A DNA stretch of 5,749 nucleotides from Vulcanimicrobiota bacterium (GTDB lineage: Bacteria; Vulcanimicrobiota; Vulcanimicrobiia; Vulcanimicrobiales; Vulcanimicrobiaceae): assembly GCA_019245995.1 (NCBI GenBank), contig JAFAQW010000040.1:1-5749 (forward strand). The letters are read 5' to 3'. This document shows, piece after piece, positions 4,884-5,749 of the stretch. Position numbers and translations under genes: made by a program. Every line of letters begins with the position of its first letter. Position 1 is the first letter of the stretch. The notes under the pieces were generated by a model. It did not search any database and was not told the DNA's origin. It saw only the letters and a program-made list of their open reading frames with translations.

Positions 4884-5749
4884 CCATGCCGCTGCAGCAA
4901 AAGCTCGCCGTCGCGAAATACATCGCCGGCAAAAGACTCAAGGGCGAGAAGAAGTATCCGCTCGTGCTCGAGTTGGAGCCGTTGCTTCAATGCAACCTGG
5001 CATGTGCCGGCTGCGGCAAGATCCAGCATCCGGACGAAACCCTGCGCCAACGACTGAGCGTGGAGCAATGCATCGCGGCCGTAGAGGAGTGCGGCGCGCC
5101 GATGGTCTCAATCGCGGGCGGCGAGCCGCTGGTTCACGAGCAGATGCCTCAGATCGTGGAGGAGCTCGTCAAGCGCAAGAAGTTCGTCTTTCTCTGCACG
5201 AACGCGCTGTTGCTGAAGAAGAAGATCCACCTGTTCAAGCCCTCGGTCTACTTCGTGTGGATGATCCATCTCGACGGCATGCGGGAACGCCACGACCAAT
5301 CCGTCTGCCGGAGCGGCGTCTTCGACAAGGCGATCGATGCCATCAAGGAGGCGAAGGCGCGGGGCTTCCGCGTCTTCACGAACACGACGTTCTTCGATCA
5401 AGACGGCCCTGATTCGATTCGCGAGGTGCTCGACTACCTCAACGACGAGTTGAAGGTGGACATGATGCAGATCTCGCCTGCCTACGCGTACGAGAAGGCG
5501 CCGGATCAAGAGCATTTCTTAGGCGTTAAGCGTACGCGCGAAATATTCCAAGCCGCATTCGCGGGCGGCAAGCGCAAGAAGTGGCGCCTCAATCACAGCC
5601 CCCTGTACCTCGATTTTCTCGAAGGCAAGGTGGACTTCGAGTGCACGCCGTGGGGCATACCGTGCTATACGGTCTTCGGGTGGCAGCGGCCGTGCTACCT
5701 AATGAGCAAAGAGAGTTACGCGCGGACCTACAAGGAGCTGCTGGAGGAT
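4880..5749 (+). CDS. hpnH: Adenosylhopane synthase HpnH (radical SAM), 3'-truncated by the window edge
   Basis: HpnH is a radical-SAM enzyme that adds the 5'-deoxyadenosyl radical to the hopene side chain, giving adenosylhopane, the precursor of C35 bacteriohopanepolyols. 290 codons are visible and open to the window end; family members are longer, so the C-terminus is missing. The [4Fe-4S] motif is C38-x3-C42-x2-C45 in LLQCNLACAGCGKI, and the SAM-binding GGEP is at residues 80-83 in VSIAGGEPL. Other family blocks are FLCTNALLLKKKI, WMIHLDGMRERHD, KARGFRVFTNTTFFD, SPAYAYEKAPDQEHFL, LNHSPLYLDFLEG and the C-terminal CTPWG...FGWQRPCYL with C255 and C272. An extra cysteine, C262, lies between the last two. 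The ATG overlaps the fusion gene's stop (ATGA), so HpnH should be translated with it. Later bacteriohopanepolyol genes may follow downstream. Confidence 0.95.
   Translation, partial: MTMPLQQKLAVAKYIAGKRLKGEKKYPLVLELEPLLQCNLACAGCGKIQHPDETLRQRLSVEQCIAAVEECGAPMVSIAGGEPLVHEQMPQIVEELVKRKKFVFLCTNALLLKKKIHLFKPSVYFVWMIHLDGMRERHDQSVCRSGVFDKAIDAIKEAKARGFRVFTNTTFFDQDGPDSIREVLDYLNDELKVDMMQISPAYAYEKAPDQEHFLGVKRTREIFQAAFAGGKRKKWRLNHSPLYLDFLEGKVDFECTPWGIPCYTVFGWQRPCYLMSKESYARTYKELLED

Overview
The window is a GC-rich, gap-free stretch of a bacterial hopanoid (bacterial sterol-like lipid) biosynthesis operon, with every gene on the + strand. Gene order is hpnC (5' end outside the window), hpnD, an hpnE-shc fusion, then hpnH (3' end outside the window). 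The family assignments rest on clear motifs. These are the aspartate-rich prenyl-synthase motifs in HpnC and HpnD, the FAD dinucleotide fold and C-terminal FAD motif in HpnE, the DxDDTT and QW motifs of squalene-hopene cyclase, and the CxxxCxxC radical-SAM motif of HpnH. Together the genes encode a full route from farnesyl diphosphate to adenosylhopane: HpnD makes presqualene diphosphate, HpnC makes hydroxysqualene, HpnE makes squalene, SHC cyclises it to hopene/diplopterol, and HpnH adds an adenosyl radical to begin side-chain extension.

The junctions are very tight. hpnC/hpnD share ATGA, hpnD/hpnE overlap by 19 nt, and the fusion gene/hpnH share ATGA. No intergenic promoter or terminator is present, and no stretch over 300 bases lacks a gene. 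This looks like the interior of one polycistronic unit with translational coupling.

The unusual part is 1434-4883. One uninterrupted 1149-codon frame carries a complete HpnE (about residues 1-448) and a complete squalene-hopene cyclase (about 503-1115), normally two separate proteins that act consecutively. The junction is a foldback DNA element (2779-2945) with perfect 25-nt terminal inverted repeats and nested hairpins. The same gene also carries a 48-nt palindromic repeat in frame inside HpnE (1890-1937), a degenerate related palindrome (2232-2258), and a C-terminal tail encoded almost wholly by two more palindromes (4782-4853). I saw no such repeats in hpnC, hpnD or the visible part of hpnH. 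The gene therefore seems to have been extended, and perhaps fused, by insertion of small palindromic repeats that are now translated. An internal ribosome-binding site with a TTG codon in the junction leaves open separate SHC synthesis.

The host cannot be named with confidence. GC-rich soil-type phyla that carry both hopanoid genes and abundant CCCTGAGC..TCGAAGGG-type repeats fit (for example Eremiobacterota, Acidobacteriota or related uncultured lineages). This is inference only.
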